DNA of 64,000 nt from Engelhardtia mirabilis (GCF_007748095.1 NZ_CP036287.1:4216001-4280000), one strand, 5' to 3'; shown: positions 37,137-49,387, counted from the first letter of the stretch. The notes: generated by a model from the sequence alone, not told the origin. Numbers and translations are program-made.

Positions 37137-38147
37137 TTGAAGTTCCAGGACTACTACGAGGTCCTCGGGGTGGAGCGCGACGCGAGCCCCGAGCGGATCA
37201 AGAAGGCCTACCGGAAGTTGGCCTTGAAGTGGCATCCGGACCAGCACTCCAGCGGCGACACGGCCGAGGCGGAGGCGCGCTTCAAGCGCATCAGCGAGGC
37301 CTACGAGGTGCTGTCGGACCCCGAGAAGCGGGCCCGCTTCGACCGCTTCGGCGAGCACTGGGAGCAGGGCCAGGACTTCCAGCCCCAGCCCGACCAGCCG
37401 ACCATGTCGCGCGAGGAGTTCGAGCGCGCCTTCGGTGGCGGCGGCGGCTTCTCCGACTTCTTCCAGAGCATGTTCGGCGATCAGGTCCGCGGGGACTTCG
37501 GCGGCGGACCGGGGCGTCACGGGCGCTACCGCTACCGCGGCGCCGACGTGCGAGCCGAGCTGCGACTGTCGATCTCCGACGCCCTCGCCGGCGGTCGGCG
37601 CAGCTTCCAGATCGCCGCCCAGGCGACCTGCCCGAGCTGCGCCGGCACCGGCTTCGTGGGCCAGCACGTCTGCCCCTCCTGCGCCGGGGTGGGCAGCGTG
37701 CCGCAGTCCAAGACCGTCGAGCTCAAGATCCCCACCGAGCTGCGCGACGGCTTGCCCCTGCGGCTCAAAGGTCTGGGCGAGCCCGGCCCGGAGGGCAGCG
37801 AGAACGGCGACCTGTTCCTGACCCTGCGCCTGGACGACGACGACCGCACCCAGGTTCAGGGTGACGACTTGGAGACGCGTGTGACGGTCACGCCCTGGGA
37901 AGCCGAGGACGGCACCAAGGTCGACGTGCGCACGGCCAAGGGCCTGGCCAGCGTCAAGGTGCCGCCCGGGTCCCGCAGCGCTCGGCGCTTGCGGCTCAAG
38001 GGTCAAGGCCTGGCCAAGCGCGGCGGCGGCCACGGCGACCTGTTCGTGCGCCTGGAACTCGACCTGCCGCGCGAACTCACGGAGCGGCAGAAGCAGCTCC
38101 TGCGCGAACTCGGCGAGGCCGCGGCAGCGGGCGGAGGCTCCCAGTGA
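37137..38147 (+). CDS. DnaJ/CbpA-like co-chaperone with a reduced zinc domain
   Basis: A 336-residue Hsp40. Residues 1-70 form the J domain (DYYEVLGVERDASPERIKKA with HPD at His33) that stimulates the ATPase of DnaK. A Gly/Phe-rich linker follows (FGGGGGFSDFFQSMFG), then two C-terminal substrate-binding domains. A zinc-type insert is present but has only two CxxCxGxG-type motifs (Cys165/168 and Cys179/182) instead of the four of canonical DnaJ. The start is TTG 37137, supported by the common family opening MKFQDYYEVLGV, and no Shine-Dalgarno is evident. The MITE copy ends 13 bp upstream, so the native promoter is either inside or beyond it. GTGA overlap with the next gene. Confidence 0.92.
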   Translation: MKFQDYYEVLGVERDASPERIKKAYRKLALKWHPDQHSSGDTAEAEARFKRISEAYEVLSDPEKRARFDRFGEHWEQGQDFQPQPDQPTMSREEFERAFGGGGGFSDFFQSMFGDQVRGDFGGGPGRHGRYRYRGADVRAELRLSISDALAGGRRSFQIAAQATCPSCAGTGFVGQHVCPSCAGVGSVPQSKTVELKIPTELRDGLPLRLKGLGEPGPEGSENGDLFLTLRLDDDDRTQVQGDDLETRVTVTPWEAEDGTKVDVRTAKGLASVKVPPGSRSARRLRLKGQGLAKRGGGHGDLFVRLELDLPRELTERQKQLLRELGEAAAAGGGSQ

Positions 38148-38395
38148 ATCGCGAGCCGATCCTGCACGAGGGCGAGCGGTACCTCAGCCTCGAGGTCGTG
38201 GCCGAGATCTACCAGGTGCGCGCGGTGGTCCTGCGCGAGGTCTACGAGCGCGGCCTCCTGGGCGAGGGCCTGACCCACGATTCGACGGTCTGCATCGCCA
38301 CCCTCGCCCTGGATCGAGTCGCGACGATCGTGCGCCTGCACGAGGTCCATGGGCTCGATCCCGACGCGATCGCAGCGCACCTGGGCGCGGATTGA
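38144..38395 (+). CDS. CbpM-like chaperone modulator / MerR-like small HTH protein
   Basis: An 83-residue protein whose GTG start overlaps the DnaJ-like stop (GTGA). The pattern YLSLEVVAEIYQVRAVVLREVYERGLL, then IATLALDRVATIVRLHEVHGLDPDAIAAHL, resembles CbpM/MerR-type modulators. These are encoded directly after cbpA and bind its J domain to inhibit it. Position and size support this, but the sequence is short and weakly conserved. Confidence 0.75.
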   Translation: MNREPILHEGERYLSLEVVAEIYQVRAVVLREVYERGLLGEGLTHDSTVCIATLALDRVATIVRLHEVHGLDPDAIAAHLGAD

Positions 38396-38653
38396 CCGGC
38401 GCGCGACGGCGGGGTGCTGCTCGCGCCCCACATCGCCCCGTGAGCGGTTTTCGCTCCGATCGGGTGCGGTCGACGACCACCACCCTCCCCGATCGCGGTC
38501 GAGCCGGTTGGCCCCATCCCGCGTGCAGTCGGCGCCCCGCATGGTTCGGCCGATTCGAGTCGATCCTCGGCGGTCCGGGCCCTCCTGCCACTTGCGCGGG
38601 AACCGGGTGAAGACGAGTATTCGTCACCCCCCGTCGTGCGCGGCGAGGGATCC

Positions 38654-39727
38654 ATGAACCTTCGAGGTACCTGCTCCATCCTCTTCTGCCTGGACCTTGC
38701 GCGCGAGATCGATCTCACCAAGGCCCAGGACCGACTCACGGCCTGGCACCGGGCGACCTTTCACCACAAGAGCCGCGTGTTGACCGGCGACGCAGCGCTG
38801 CCGCCCCTGCGCCTGTCGATCGACGTGGTGCCGCCGGCCCTGGGCACCTGGAGCATGGCCCCGCAGGTGGAGTTCGCCATCTACGAGCAGGGCGCCCTGT
38901 GCGTCACTTGGCGCCTGCCCTTCGACGGTCCCTTGGACGAACTGGTCGACCTCTCGGTCGACCTCTACGACCACGCGGAACTCCGCGACCACTCGCGGCG
39001 GCTCGGCGTGGACCTCTTGGCTTCCCTGGACTCCGCGGCCGACCGGCCGCTGGTCTCCGATGTGATCGAGGACTACGTGGTGTTCGAGATCTCGGACCCT
39101 GAGGTCGACCTGGAGCATCCCGGCGAAAAGCTGCGTGGCGATCTGGCGCGGATTCTGCGGGCCGAGCGGGACACCCTGTCGACCCAGGAGGTCGAGGACG
39201 CCCTCTCCGACCGAGTCTCCTACCGCAAGGGCGAGGTCTGCTTCGTCGACTGGCTGGGGGCCCTGCTCGTGGGCCGCTCCACCGAGGACGAGCGGCTGGT
39301 GCTCGAGCTGGCCACCGTCGAGCTGCTCGAGCTGCGCCTGCTCGACGCCCAGCTCGACCAGGAGATCGATGAGGCCTACCGCATGATGGAGCGGCGCCCG
39401 AACCCCTGGACGGCGCTGACCGTGCAGGGCCGCGAGTTGCACCGCATCGGGCGCATGCAGGCCGACGGGGCCGTGCTCCACGAGCGCGTCGACAACGCCC
39501 TCAAGCTGCTGGGCGACGACTACCTCGCCCGGCTCTATCGAACTGCCGCCGATCGCTTCCACTTCAACGACTGGGACGTATCGATCGAGCGCAAGCTGGG
39601 CTTCCTTCGCAACACCTACGAGAGCCTGGCCGGCCTGGCCTCACACCGCCGATCCGAGTTGCTCGAGTGGATCATCATCGTGCTGATCGCGGTCGAGATC
39701 GTCCTGTACTTCTTCCCACTGCGCTGA
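38654..39727 (+). CDS. RMD1/YagE family (DUF155) membrane-anchored protein
   Basis: A 357-residue protein with the family's conserved middle (ELRDHSRRLGVDLLASLDSAA; VEDALSDRVSYRKGEVCFVDWLGALLV) and the diagnostic C-terminal ending: a basic helix, RRSELLEWIIIVLIAVEIVLYFF, that forms a single tail anchor. In eukaryotes RMD1-family proteins are mitochondrial inner-membrane proteins supporting translation; the bacterial role is unknown. ATG 38654 follows GAGGGA; an in-frame GTG at 38636 is an alternative. The gene ends 3 nt before the C39-like peptidase gene, so it probably heads the operon that continues to 45104. Confidence 0.85.
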   Translation: MNLRGTCSILFCLDLAREIDLTKAQDRLTAWHRATFHHKSRVLTGDAALPPLRLSIDVVPPALGTWSMAPQVEFAIYEQGALCVTWRLPFDGPLDELVDLSVDLYDHAELRDHSRRLGVDLLASLDSAADRPLVSDVIEDYVVFEISDPEVDLEHPGEKLRGDLARILRAERDTLSTQEVEDALSDRVSYRKGEVCFVDWLGALLVGRSTEDERLVLELATVELLELRLLDAQLDQEIDEAYRMMERRPNPWTALTVQGRELHRIGRMQADGAVLHERVDNALKLLGDDYLARLYRTAADRFHFNDWDVSIERKLGFLRNTYESLAGLASHRRSELLEWIIIVLIAVEIVLYFFPLR

Positions 39728-39730
39728 CCC

Positions 39731-40453
39731 ATGAACGAGCGGCCGGAGGGCGAGCGGCTGGTCTCATTCGAGATCCAGCGGCAGCCGAACGACGAGACCT
39801 GCGGGGCCACCTGCCTGAGCGCGATCTACCGCTACTTCGAAGCCGAAGTCCCGGTCGAGACCCTCATCGAGCAGATCCCGACCCTGGAGGACGGGGGCAC
39901 CTTGGGGGTGCTGCTGGCCACCGACGCCCTCAAGCGCGGCTACGACGCGACCCTGTTGACCTGGAACCTGCGTCTGTTCGATCCCACATGGTTCGGCCTG
40001 CCGGCGGGAGACCTGCAGGACAAGCTGCGCGCGCGGGCGGCTGCCAAGCAGAACGCCAAGCTGGGCTTCGCGGCCCAGGCCTACATCGACTTCCTCGACC
40101 AGGGCGGGAAGATCGAGATGCGCGACCTGACGCCCGGGTTGCTGCTGGGTTTCCTGCGTCGCCGCCTGCCGATCCTGACCGGCCTGTCGGCCACCTTCCT
40201 GTACCGCGATCCGCGCGAGCGCCCGGCCGACGACACGCCCGATGACATCGCCGGTGATCCGGTCGGGCACTTCACCGTGCTCACCGGCTATACCCCCTCC
40301 TCGCGAGAGCTGCTGGTCTCCGACCCACTGCACCCCAATCCCCTCTCGGTGAAACACACCTACCCGGTCGATATCGATCGCCTGGTGGGCGCCATCTACC
40401 TCGGTGTCCTGACCTACGACGCCAATCTGGTCGTGATCGAGCCGCGAGGCTGA
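39731..40453 (+). CDS. C39-like cysteine peptidase
   Basis: A 240-residue papain-like peptidase-fold protein. The catalytic set is visible: the oxyanion Gln18 and nucleophile Cys24 in RQPNDETCGATCLSAIYRYF, His180 in GDPVGHFTVLTGYTP, and Asp198 in LLVSDPLHPNP. C39 enzymes cleave double-glycine-type leader peptides, but free-standing relatives like this also act on small peptides or amide conjugates. It has no signal peptide or transporter domain, so it is cytoplasmic. It sits 12 nt before a RimK-type ligase, suggesting it trims or recycles that ligase's product. Confidence 0.85.
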   Translation: MNERPEGERLVSFEIQRQPNDETCGATCLSAIYRYFEAEVPVETLIEQIPTLEDGGTLGVLLATDALKRGYDATLLTWNLRLFDPTWFGLPAGDLQDKLRARAAAKQNAKLGFAAQAYIDFLDQGGKIEMRDLTPGLLLGFLRRRLPILTGLSATFLYRDPRERPADDTPDDIAGDPVGHFTVLTGYTPSSRELLVSDPLHPNPLSVKHTYPVDIDRLVGAIYLGVLTYDANLVVIEPRG

Positions 40454-40465
40454 GGCCCATCTCCC

Positions 40466-41929
40466 ATGCGGACCATTGTCGTCGTCAGTCGCCCCAGTGA
40501 CTGGCCCTTGGAGATCCCAGGGGTCGAGGTCGTGCGCGCCCGTGACTACCTGACCGACCCGGCCTGGGTCGCCGAGCGGGGCGTGCGGATGTTCAACCTG
40601 ACGCGCTCCTACCGCTACCAGTCGGAGGGCTACTACGTGTCCCTCCTGGCCGCGGCGCGGCGCCACCGGCCCTTCCCGGATCTGATGACGATCCTGGACA
40701 TGAAGAGCCGCTCGCTGGTCCGCAACGTGGACGACGAGCTGGACGACCTGATCCAGAAGAGCCTGCAGGACATCCGTTCGGAGCGCTTCGAGCTGAGCGT
40801 CTACTTCGGCAACAACCTGGCCAAGCGCCACCAGCGCCTGGCGCGCAGCCTCTTCGCGCGCTTCCCGGCGCCCCTGTTCAGGGCCGTGTTCCAGGGCGGT
40901 GAGCGCTGGCACCTGACGAGCCTGGCGCCGATCGCCCTGCGCGAGGTGCCCAAGAGCCACTGGGAGGCGCTGCAAGAGGCGGCGGTGGAGCACTTCGCGC
41001 GGCGGCGCTATCGCACCCGCTCGCGCAAGGAGTCGCGCTACGACCTGGCGATCCTGCACGACCCCGAGGAGGAACTGGCGCCCTCCGATCCCAAGGCCCT
41101 GGAGCGCTTCCGCACCGCGGCCGAGAGCGTGGGCTTCGGGGTCGAGATGATCACCCGCGACGACTTCGGACGGCTGGGCGAGTTCGACGCCCTGTTCATC
41201 CGCGAGACCACCGCGATCAACCACCACACCTTCCGCTTCGCCCACCGGGCCGAGGCCGAGGGCCTGGTGGTGATCGACGATCCCCAGTCGATCCTGCGCT
41301 GCACCAACAAGGTCTACCAGACCGAGGCCCTGGCCCTGGCCGGGGTGGCCGTGCCCAAGACCTGGATCACCGACCGCGTGGACGCCGACGAGGTGGCCGA
41401 GCGGATCGGATTCCCGTGCGTGCTCAAGCTGCCGGACAGCGCCTTCTCCCAGGGCGTCGTCAAGTGCGCCGACGCCGCCGAGCTCGAGGAGGTCGGCGCG
41501 CGCATCCTGGGTCAGACCGAGCTGCTGCTGGTCCAGGAGTTCACGCCCTCCGAGTTCGATTGGCGCGTGGGCGTGTTCGCCGGAGAGGTGCTGTACGTGT
41601 GCCGCTACCTGATGGCGCGCGGGCACTGGCAGATCGTCAAGAAGAACGACAGCGGAGGCTTCCGCTACGGCCGCACGGAGCCGGTGGATCCGGCCGAGGC
41701 GCCCGCCGCCGTACTCAAGGCCGCCCTGCGTGCCGCGGTCACCATCGGCGACGGCCTGTACGGCGTCGATCTCAAACAGTTCGGTCGCCGCGTGGTGGTG
41801 ATCGAAGTCAACGACAACCCCAACATCGACGCTGGCTGCGAGGACGCGCTCCTCAAACAGGAGCTGTACCGTCGAATCATGGCTGGCATGCTGGCGCGGG
41901 TCGAACAGAAGAAGGGCGTGGGGAGATGA
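40466..41929 (+). CDS. RimK-like ATP-grasp ligase with N-terminal RLAN domain
   Basis: A 487-residue two-part protein. Residues about 1-150 resemble the RLAN domain found ahead of RimK-like ligases (NLTRSYRYQSEGYYVSLLAAAR, DMKSRSLVRNVDDELDDLI). The C-terminal ATP-grasp region (about 275-480) shows KVYQTEALALAGVAVPKTWI, the nucleotide-binding strand FPCVLKLPDSAFSQGV, and the metal-binding end VDLKQFGRRVVVIEVNDNPNID. ATP-grasp enzymes activate a carboxylate as acyl phosphate and join it to an amine, often adding glutamate or another amino acid. Overlaps the next gene by 4 nt (ATGA). Confidence 0.92.
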   Translation: MRTIVVVSRPSDWPLEIPGVEVVRARDYLTDPAWVAERGVRMFNLTRSYRYQSEGYYVSLLAAARRHRPFPDLMTILDMKSRSLVRNVDDELDDLIQKSLQDIRSERFELSVYFGNNLAKRHQRLARSLFARFPAPLFRAVFQGGERWHLTSLAPIALREVPKSHWEALQEAAVEHFARRRYRTRSRKESRYDLAILHDPEEELAPSDPKALERFRTAAESVGFGVEMITRDDFGRLGEFDALFIRETTAINHHTFRFAHRAEAEGLVVIDDPQSILRCTNKVYQTEALALAGVAVPKTWITDRVDADEVAERIGFPCVLKLPDSAFSQGVVKCADAAELEEVGARILGQTELLLVQEFTPSEFDWRVGVFAGEVLYVCRYLMARGHWQIVKKNDSGGFRYGRTEPVDPAEAPAAVLKAALRAAVTIGDGLYGVDLKQFGRRVVVIEVNDNPNIDAGCEDALLKQELYRRIMAGMLARVEQKKGVGR

Positions 41930-43167
41930 CAGAGCGGACGTTGGGCCTGTTCGAGGGTTACGGGATCGAGATCGAGTCGATGGTCGTCGATCGCGAGAGC
42001 CTCGACGTGCGCTCGATCTCGGACCAGGTGCTGCGCGAGGTCACCGGCGCGGACGAGTGGATCGAGGACCACGACGACGGCCCGATCGGTTGGTCGAACG
42101 AGCTCGTGACCCACGTGCTCGAGCTCAAGACCAACGGACCGGCGCCGTCCTTCCGGGGGCTGGCCGCGCAGTTCCGGGACAGCGCGCGCCGGCTGGGTGT
42201 CGCCCTCGAGCGGCACGGCGCGCGCACCATGCCGACCGGCATGCACCCCTGGATGGACCCGACGCGCGAGACGCGCCTTTGGCCCCACGAGACGGGGCCG
42301 GTCTACCGCGCCTACGACCGCCTGTTCGACTGCCACCGCCACGGCTGGGCCAACCTTCAGAGCGTGCACCTCAACCTGTCCTTCGACGGCGAGGACGAGT
42401 TCGCGCGCCTGTTGGCCGCGGTCCGCATCGTGCTGCCGCTGATCCCGGCCCTGGCCGCCAGCACGCCGATCGTCGAGGGGCGCGTGACCGGCCTGCTGGA
42501 CAACCGCCTGGAGGTCTATCGCACCAACGCCGAGCGCACACCGGCCATGACCGGCGACGTGATCCCCGAGCCGATCTTCGGCTTCGACGAGTACCGCGAG
42601 GTGGTGCACGGCGCCATCGACCGCGAGCTGGCCGTGCTGGGCGCCGATCCGATCCTACGCGGACAGGAGTGGACCAACGCCCGCGGCGCGATCGCGCGCT
42701 TCGATCGCATGGCGGTCGAGGTGCGCCTGATCGACGCCCAGGAGTGCGCCCGGGCGGACCTGGCCGTGGCCGCGGCCGTCGCGGGCCTGGTGCGCGGCCT
42801 GGTGGAAGAGCGCTGGGCTGCCCACGAAACCCAGCGCGGGGTCCCCACCGCGCCCCTGGCGACGTTGCTGCAACGCACCATCCGCACCGGCCCCGCGACG
42901 CCCGTCGACGACCCGGCCTACGCCGATCTGTTCGGCTTCGGGCCCGACGAAGTCGAGACGGTCGGCGAGCTCCTCAAGCGCGTGGTCGAGCCCTCCTTCG
43001 CCGACGCGCCCGAGCTCGAGGAACCCCTGGACGTGATCCTGCGCTCCGGCACCCTCGCCCAGCGCGTCCTCGACTCCACCGGTCCCGAGCCCGACCGCGG
43101 CACCCTGCGCGAGGTCTACCGCGAGCTGTGCGACTGCATGGACGAGGGGCTCGTCTTCCGGCCGTGA
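41926..43167 (+). CDS. GCS2-type glutamate-cysteine ligase family protein
   Basis: A 413-residue member of the glutamate-cysteine ligase type 2 family (glutamine synthetase-like fold). Typical pieces are the opening LGLFEGYGIEIESMVVD with metal-binding acidic residues, NELVTHVLELKTNGPAPSF, TMPTGMHPWMDPTRETRLWP, NLQSVHLNLSF and ARFDRMAVEVRLIDAQECARAD. Members ligate the gamma- or alpha-carboxyl of glutamate-like substrates to an amine. No GshB homologue with classical glutathione context is adjacent; instead it is coupled to a RimK-like ligase and an amidohydrolase, so a product other than glutathione is likely. ATG 41926 overlaps the RimK stop. Confidence 0.9.
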   Translation: MTERTLGLFEGYGIEIESMVVDRESLDVRSISDQVLREVTGADEWIEDHDDGPIGWSNELVTHVLELKTNGPAPSFRGLAAQFRDSARRLGVALERHGARTMPTGMHPWMDPTRETRLWPHETGPVYRAYDRLFDCHRHGWANLQSVHLNLSFDGEDEFARLLAAVRIVLPLIPALAASTPIVEGRVTGLLDNRLEVYRTNAERTPAMTGDVIPEPIFGFDEYREVVHGAIDRELAVLGADPILRGQEWTNARGAIARFDRMAVEVRLIDAQECARADLAVAAAVAGLVRGLVEERWAAHETQRGVPTAPLATLLQRTIRTGPATPVDDPAYADLFGFGPDEVETVGELLKRVVEPSFADAPELEEPLDVILRSGTLAQRVLDSTGPEPDRGTLREVYRELCDCMDEGLVFRP

Positions 43168-43859
43168 GCCCCGAGTTGGTGCTGTCGTGTGAGCACGGGG
43201 GCAACCGCGTGCCGGCCCGCTACCGCAACGTCCTGCGGGGTGCCGAAGCGGCCCTGGCCAGCCACCGCGGCCTGGACCAGGGGGCCGCGCAGCTGGCGCG
43301 CCAGGCGGCACGGGCCCTGGGCGCGCCCCTGGTGCTCTCGACCACCACGCGCCTGTTGGTGGACGCCAACCGCTCGCACGACAACCCGGGCTGCTTCTCG
43401 GAATGGACGCGCGGGCTGCCCGCCGCGGAGCGAGAGCGACTCCTGGAGCGCTACTGGCGTCCGCACCGGCTCGCGGTGGAACAGGCGGTGGTCGCCAAGG
43501 GCCGCCGCCGCGTGCTGCACCTGTCGGTGCACTCCTTCACGCCGGTCTGGAAGGGCGTACAGCGGGACGTGGACGTCGGCCTGCTCTACGACCCGGCGCG
43601 GCGCCTCGAGCGAGCCTTCGTGGACGCCTGGTTGGCCGAGCTGGCCGCGTCGCGCCCGGACCTGCGCCTGCGCCGCAACCGGCCCTACCGGGGCACGTCC
43701 GACGGATTGACCACGGCCCTGCGCCAGCGTTTCGCGCCGGCGCGCTACCTCGGAGTCGAGCTCGAGGTCTCCCAGCAGTTGACGCTCGGACCTGCGGCGC
43801 CGTGGGCCCGACTACGGCGCGAACTGGTGCGATCTCTCGGACGCGCCCTGGCCCGCTGA
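43164..43859 (+). CDS. N-formylglutamate amidohydrolase family protein
   Basis: A 231-residue zinc amidohydrolase-like protein starting with GTG in a GTGA overlap with the GCS2-type gene. Family landmarks: LVLSCEHGGNRVPARYR at the N terminus, LVDANRSHDN, VLHLSVHSFTPVWKG, VDVGLLYDP, NRPYRGTSDGLTTALRQ, and the end YLGVELEVSQ. The best-known member removes formate from N-formyl-glutamate in histidine degradation, but no hut genes are here. In this setting it more likely deacylates or hydrolyses a glutamyl/aspartyl conjugate made by the neighbouring ligases. Confidence 0.88.
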   Translation: MSPELVLSCEHGGNRVPARYRNVLRGAEAALASHRGLDQGAAQLARQAARALGAPLVLSTTTRLLVDANRSHDNPGCFSEWTRGLPAAERERLLERYWRPHRLAVEQAVVAKGRRRVLHLSVHSFTPVWKGVQRDVDVGLLYDPARRLERAFVDAWLAELAASRPDLRLRRNRPYRGTSDGLTTALRQRFAPARYLGVELEVSQQLTLGPAAPWARLRRELVRSLGRALAR

Positions 43860-43916
43860 GCACCGGGACTGGACTGGGGCCGGCCCGCCCCCTATGACTG
43901 GCTCCGCGAGCCCCCC

Positions 43917-45104
43917 ATGTCCAAAGGCGACGGCCCACTGCTCCTGATCGGATTCCGCCTCGGCGTGCTCCGCGCCCTGCGCGAGCTCGATCGCCGCGCC
44001 ATCGTCGTCGTCGACCGCGGGCGACAGGTGCCGGCGGACGAGCGCATCGAGGCGGTGCGCGAGGTCGACCTGCACGGTCCGATCGGCGCCATCGAGTCGC
44101 AGGTGCGCGCGGCCCTGGGCCAGCGCGAGCCCGCCGCTGTGCTGGCCCTGGCCGAGCGCACGGTCGTCGTCGCCGCGCACCTGCGGGCCGCGCTCGGGCT
44201 GCCGGGCAACTCCCCCGCCACGGCCCTGGCCTGCGCCGACAAGGTCGTGATGAAGCGCGCCATGGACGCGGCCGGCGTGCCCGTGGCGCGTTGGTGCGAA
44301 CTGCGGCGCGATTCCACTGCTGCCGAGTTGGTCGAGCACCTGGGCCTGCCGCTGGTGATCAAGCCGCGACGTGACTCCGGGGGCCGGCAGCAGCGCAAGC
44401 TGGACGACCTTCCGGCGGTCGAGCTGGCCCTGGCCGAGCTGGCCCGGGGCGACGGCTACGACCAGGGCTACGGCTGGCTGGCAGAGGGCTGGATCGACGG
44501 GGTCGAGATGAGCGTGGAGAGCTTCGTGCGCGGCGGCGCCTCCCTGTTCGCCAACCCGACCGAGTACTTCGTGCGCCGCCACGCGAACATCCTGCCCGCG
44601 CAGCTGCCGCAAGAGACCTGGAGCCAGGTGCGCGAGTTCGCGGCGGCCGCGGTGCGCGCCGTGGGCGTGGAGCGCGGGATGACGCACCTCGAGCTGTTCC
44701 AGACCGCGCGCGGCCTGGTCTTCGGCGAGCTTGCCGTCCGGCCGCCCGGGGGACGCTTGATGCAGTTGATCGAACGCGCCTGGGGCTTCGATCCCTGGCG
44801 GGCCATGCTCGAGCTGGAGCTGGGTCTCGAGCCGCGGTTTCCCCACGCGCCCGCGCGCTGCGCCGGGGTTTGGCTGTTGCACCCGGGCGCTGGCACCGTG
44901 CGTGCGGTCCAGGGCATCGACCAGGCCCGCGCTGTTCCGGACGTGCGGCGAGTCGTGCTCAAGGTCGGCCGCGGCGACCACGTCACCGAGCGTCTGGGCT
45001 CGGGCCAGGACGTGTGCGCCGTCTACGCCGAAGCCGAGGAGCGCGATGCCGTGGCCCGGGCGCTCAGCGCCGCGACCGACGCGATTCACTTCGAGCTCGA
45101 CTGA
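43917..45104 (+). CDS. ATP-grasp ligase (biotin carboxylase/amino-acid ligase-like)
   Basis: A 395-residue ATP-grasp enzyme distinct from the RimK-like one. An N-terminal Rossmann-like preATP-grasp part (LLLIGFRLGVLRALRELDRR) is followed by ADKVVMKRAMDAAGVPVARW, the nucleotide loop LPLVIKPRRDSGGRQQRKL, the central EGWIDGVEMSVESFV, and MTHLELFQTARGLVFGELAVRPPGGRL carrying the metal-binding acidic residue pattern. The organisation resembles L-amino acid ligases and PurK/CarB-type grasp proteins. It begins 57 bp after the amidohydrolase and is the last gene of the cluster; convergent with the RND pump gene. Confidence 0.88.
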   Translation: MSKGDGPLLLIGFRLGVLRALRELDRRAIVVVDRGRQVPADERIEAVREVDLHGPIGAIESQVRAALGQREPAAVLALAERTVVVAAHLRAALGLPGNSPATALACADKVVMKRAMDAAGVPVARWCELRRDSTAAELVEHLGLPLVIKPRRDSGGRQQRKLDDLPAVELALAELARGDGYDQGYGWLAEGWIDGVEMSVESFVRGGASLFANPTEYFVRRHANILPAQLPQETWSQVREFAAAAVRAVGVERGMTHLELFQTARGLVFGELAVRPPGGRLMQLIERAWGFDPWRAMLELELGLEPRFPHAPARCAGVWLLHPGAGTVRAVQGIDQARAVPDVRRVVLKVGRGDHVTERLGSGQDVCAVYAEAEERDAVARALSAATDAIHFELD

Positions 45105-45134
45105 CCGCGACACTGATCGCGCGGCCGGCTGCGC

Positions 45135-48205
<3,071 letters not shown>

Positions 48206-48209
<4 letters not shown>

Positions 48210-49387
48210 CGCGCGGCGGTCGGCTCGGGGGACTCGATCACCACGACCCGCGCGCCGTCGTCGCAGAGTTCCTGACCGAGGGTCACCACGGCGCCGGAGA
48301 GGTCCGCGCCGAGGACCTCGACGCGATCGCCTTCGCGAATGCCGAGCTCGACCGGGCGCCAGTGGACGTGCGCGCCGTCGGCGTCGACCAGCAGCACGCC
48401 GGTCTTCCCTTCGCGTTCGGTGACGGCGTCCGCGGGCACCGACAGGGCCTCGTCCACGTGGGACAGCTCGAGGGTGGCGCGCACGAACATGCCCGGCTTG
48501 AGGGCCGAGTCGGGGTTGGGCAGCTCGATCTCGACCCGCGCCTGACGCGTGGCGCTGCGGAAGACCGGCGCGATTCGGACCACGCGCCCCTCGAAGCTGC
48601 GCCCCGGGTAGGCGTCCGTGCTGAGCACCGCGCGTTGGTCGACCGAGAGCAGGCGGTAGTCGCGCTCGGCCACGTAGACCACCGCTTCGATCGGGTCCAG
48701 GCGCACCACGGTCATCAGCGCGGCGTTGGGCCCCACGTTGCTGCCCTCGTCCACGGACCGCTCGGCCACGACCCGAAACTGATCGTCACCGTTCCAATCG
48801 GCGGTCACGGCCGTGTAGGCCAGGCGGATGCGTGCGGTCTCGAGCGCCGATTCCGCGCGGGTCACGTTGGCGCGCGTGACCTCCAGGCGCGAACGGCTGG
48901 CGGCCTCCTCGGAGACCACCGTGTCGAGCTGAGACTCCGAGGCGACGCCGTCCTCGCGCAAGCTCCGCAGCCGCGCCAGGGCGCGCTCGGCGATCGTCTG
49001 AGCGCTGCGCGCCTCGGCCTCGACCGCGCGGGCGGCGGCCAGGTCGGCCTCGGCCTGCTGCACCGCCTGGACGAACTCGTCGTCGTCGAGGCGCGCGACG
49101 ACCTGGCCGCGCTCGACGGGGTCGGCCAGGTCGACCTCGAGCGCGAGGATGCGCCCGCCGACCTTGGGGGCCACGACGAACTCGGCGGAGGCCTCGAGGC
49201 TGCCGCTGACGGTGCGCCGGTCGGTGAGCGGCCCGCGCTCCACGGCCCCCACCTCGACGGGCACCGCGCGCTCCTGCTGCGGGCCGGCGGCGCCCGAGGC
49301 CCCGCGCTCCGTGCAAGAGCCGAGCAACAGACCGAGCACGCTGGCCGAAGCGAGGATCCTGCGGCGGCGGAGTTGGATTGCGTTCAT
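48206..49387 (-). CDS. RND efflux periplasmic adaptor subunit (HlyD/MFP family lipoprotein)
   Basis: A 393-residue adaptor. ATG 49387 gives a lipoprotein signal peptide, RRRRILASASVLGLLLGSC, with lipobox Cys at about residue 25. The mature protein shows the barrel-sandwich halves (RRTVSGSLEASAEFVVAPKV with GGRILALEVDLADPVERGQV), a helical hairpin rich in Ala/Glu (about 100-190), then beta-barrel and membrane-proximal domains (FVRATLELSHVDEALSVPADAV). It links the RND permease to an outer-membrane channel. Expressed first in a two-gene operon with the permease. Confidence 0.94.
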
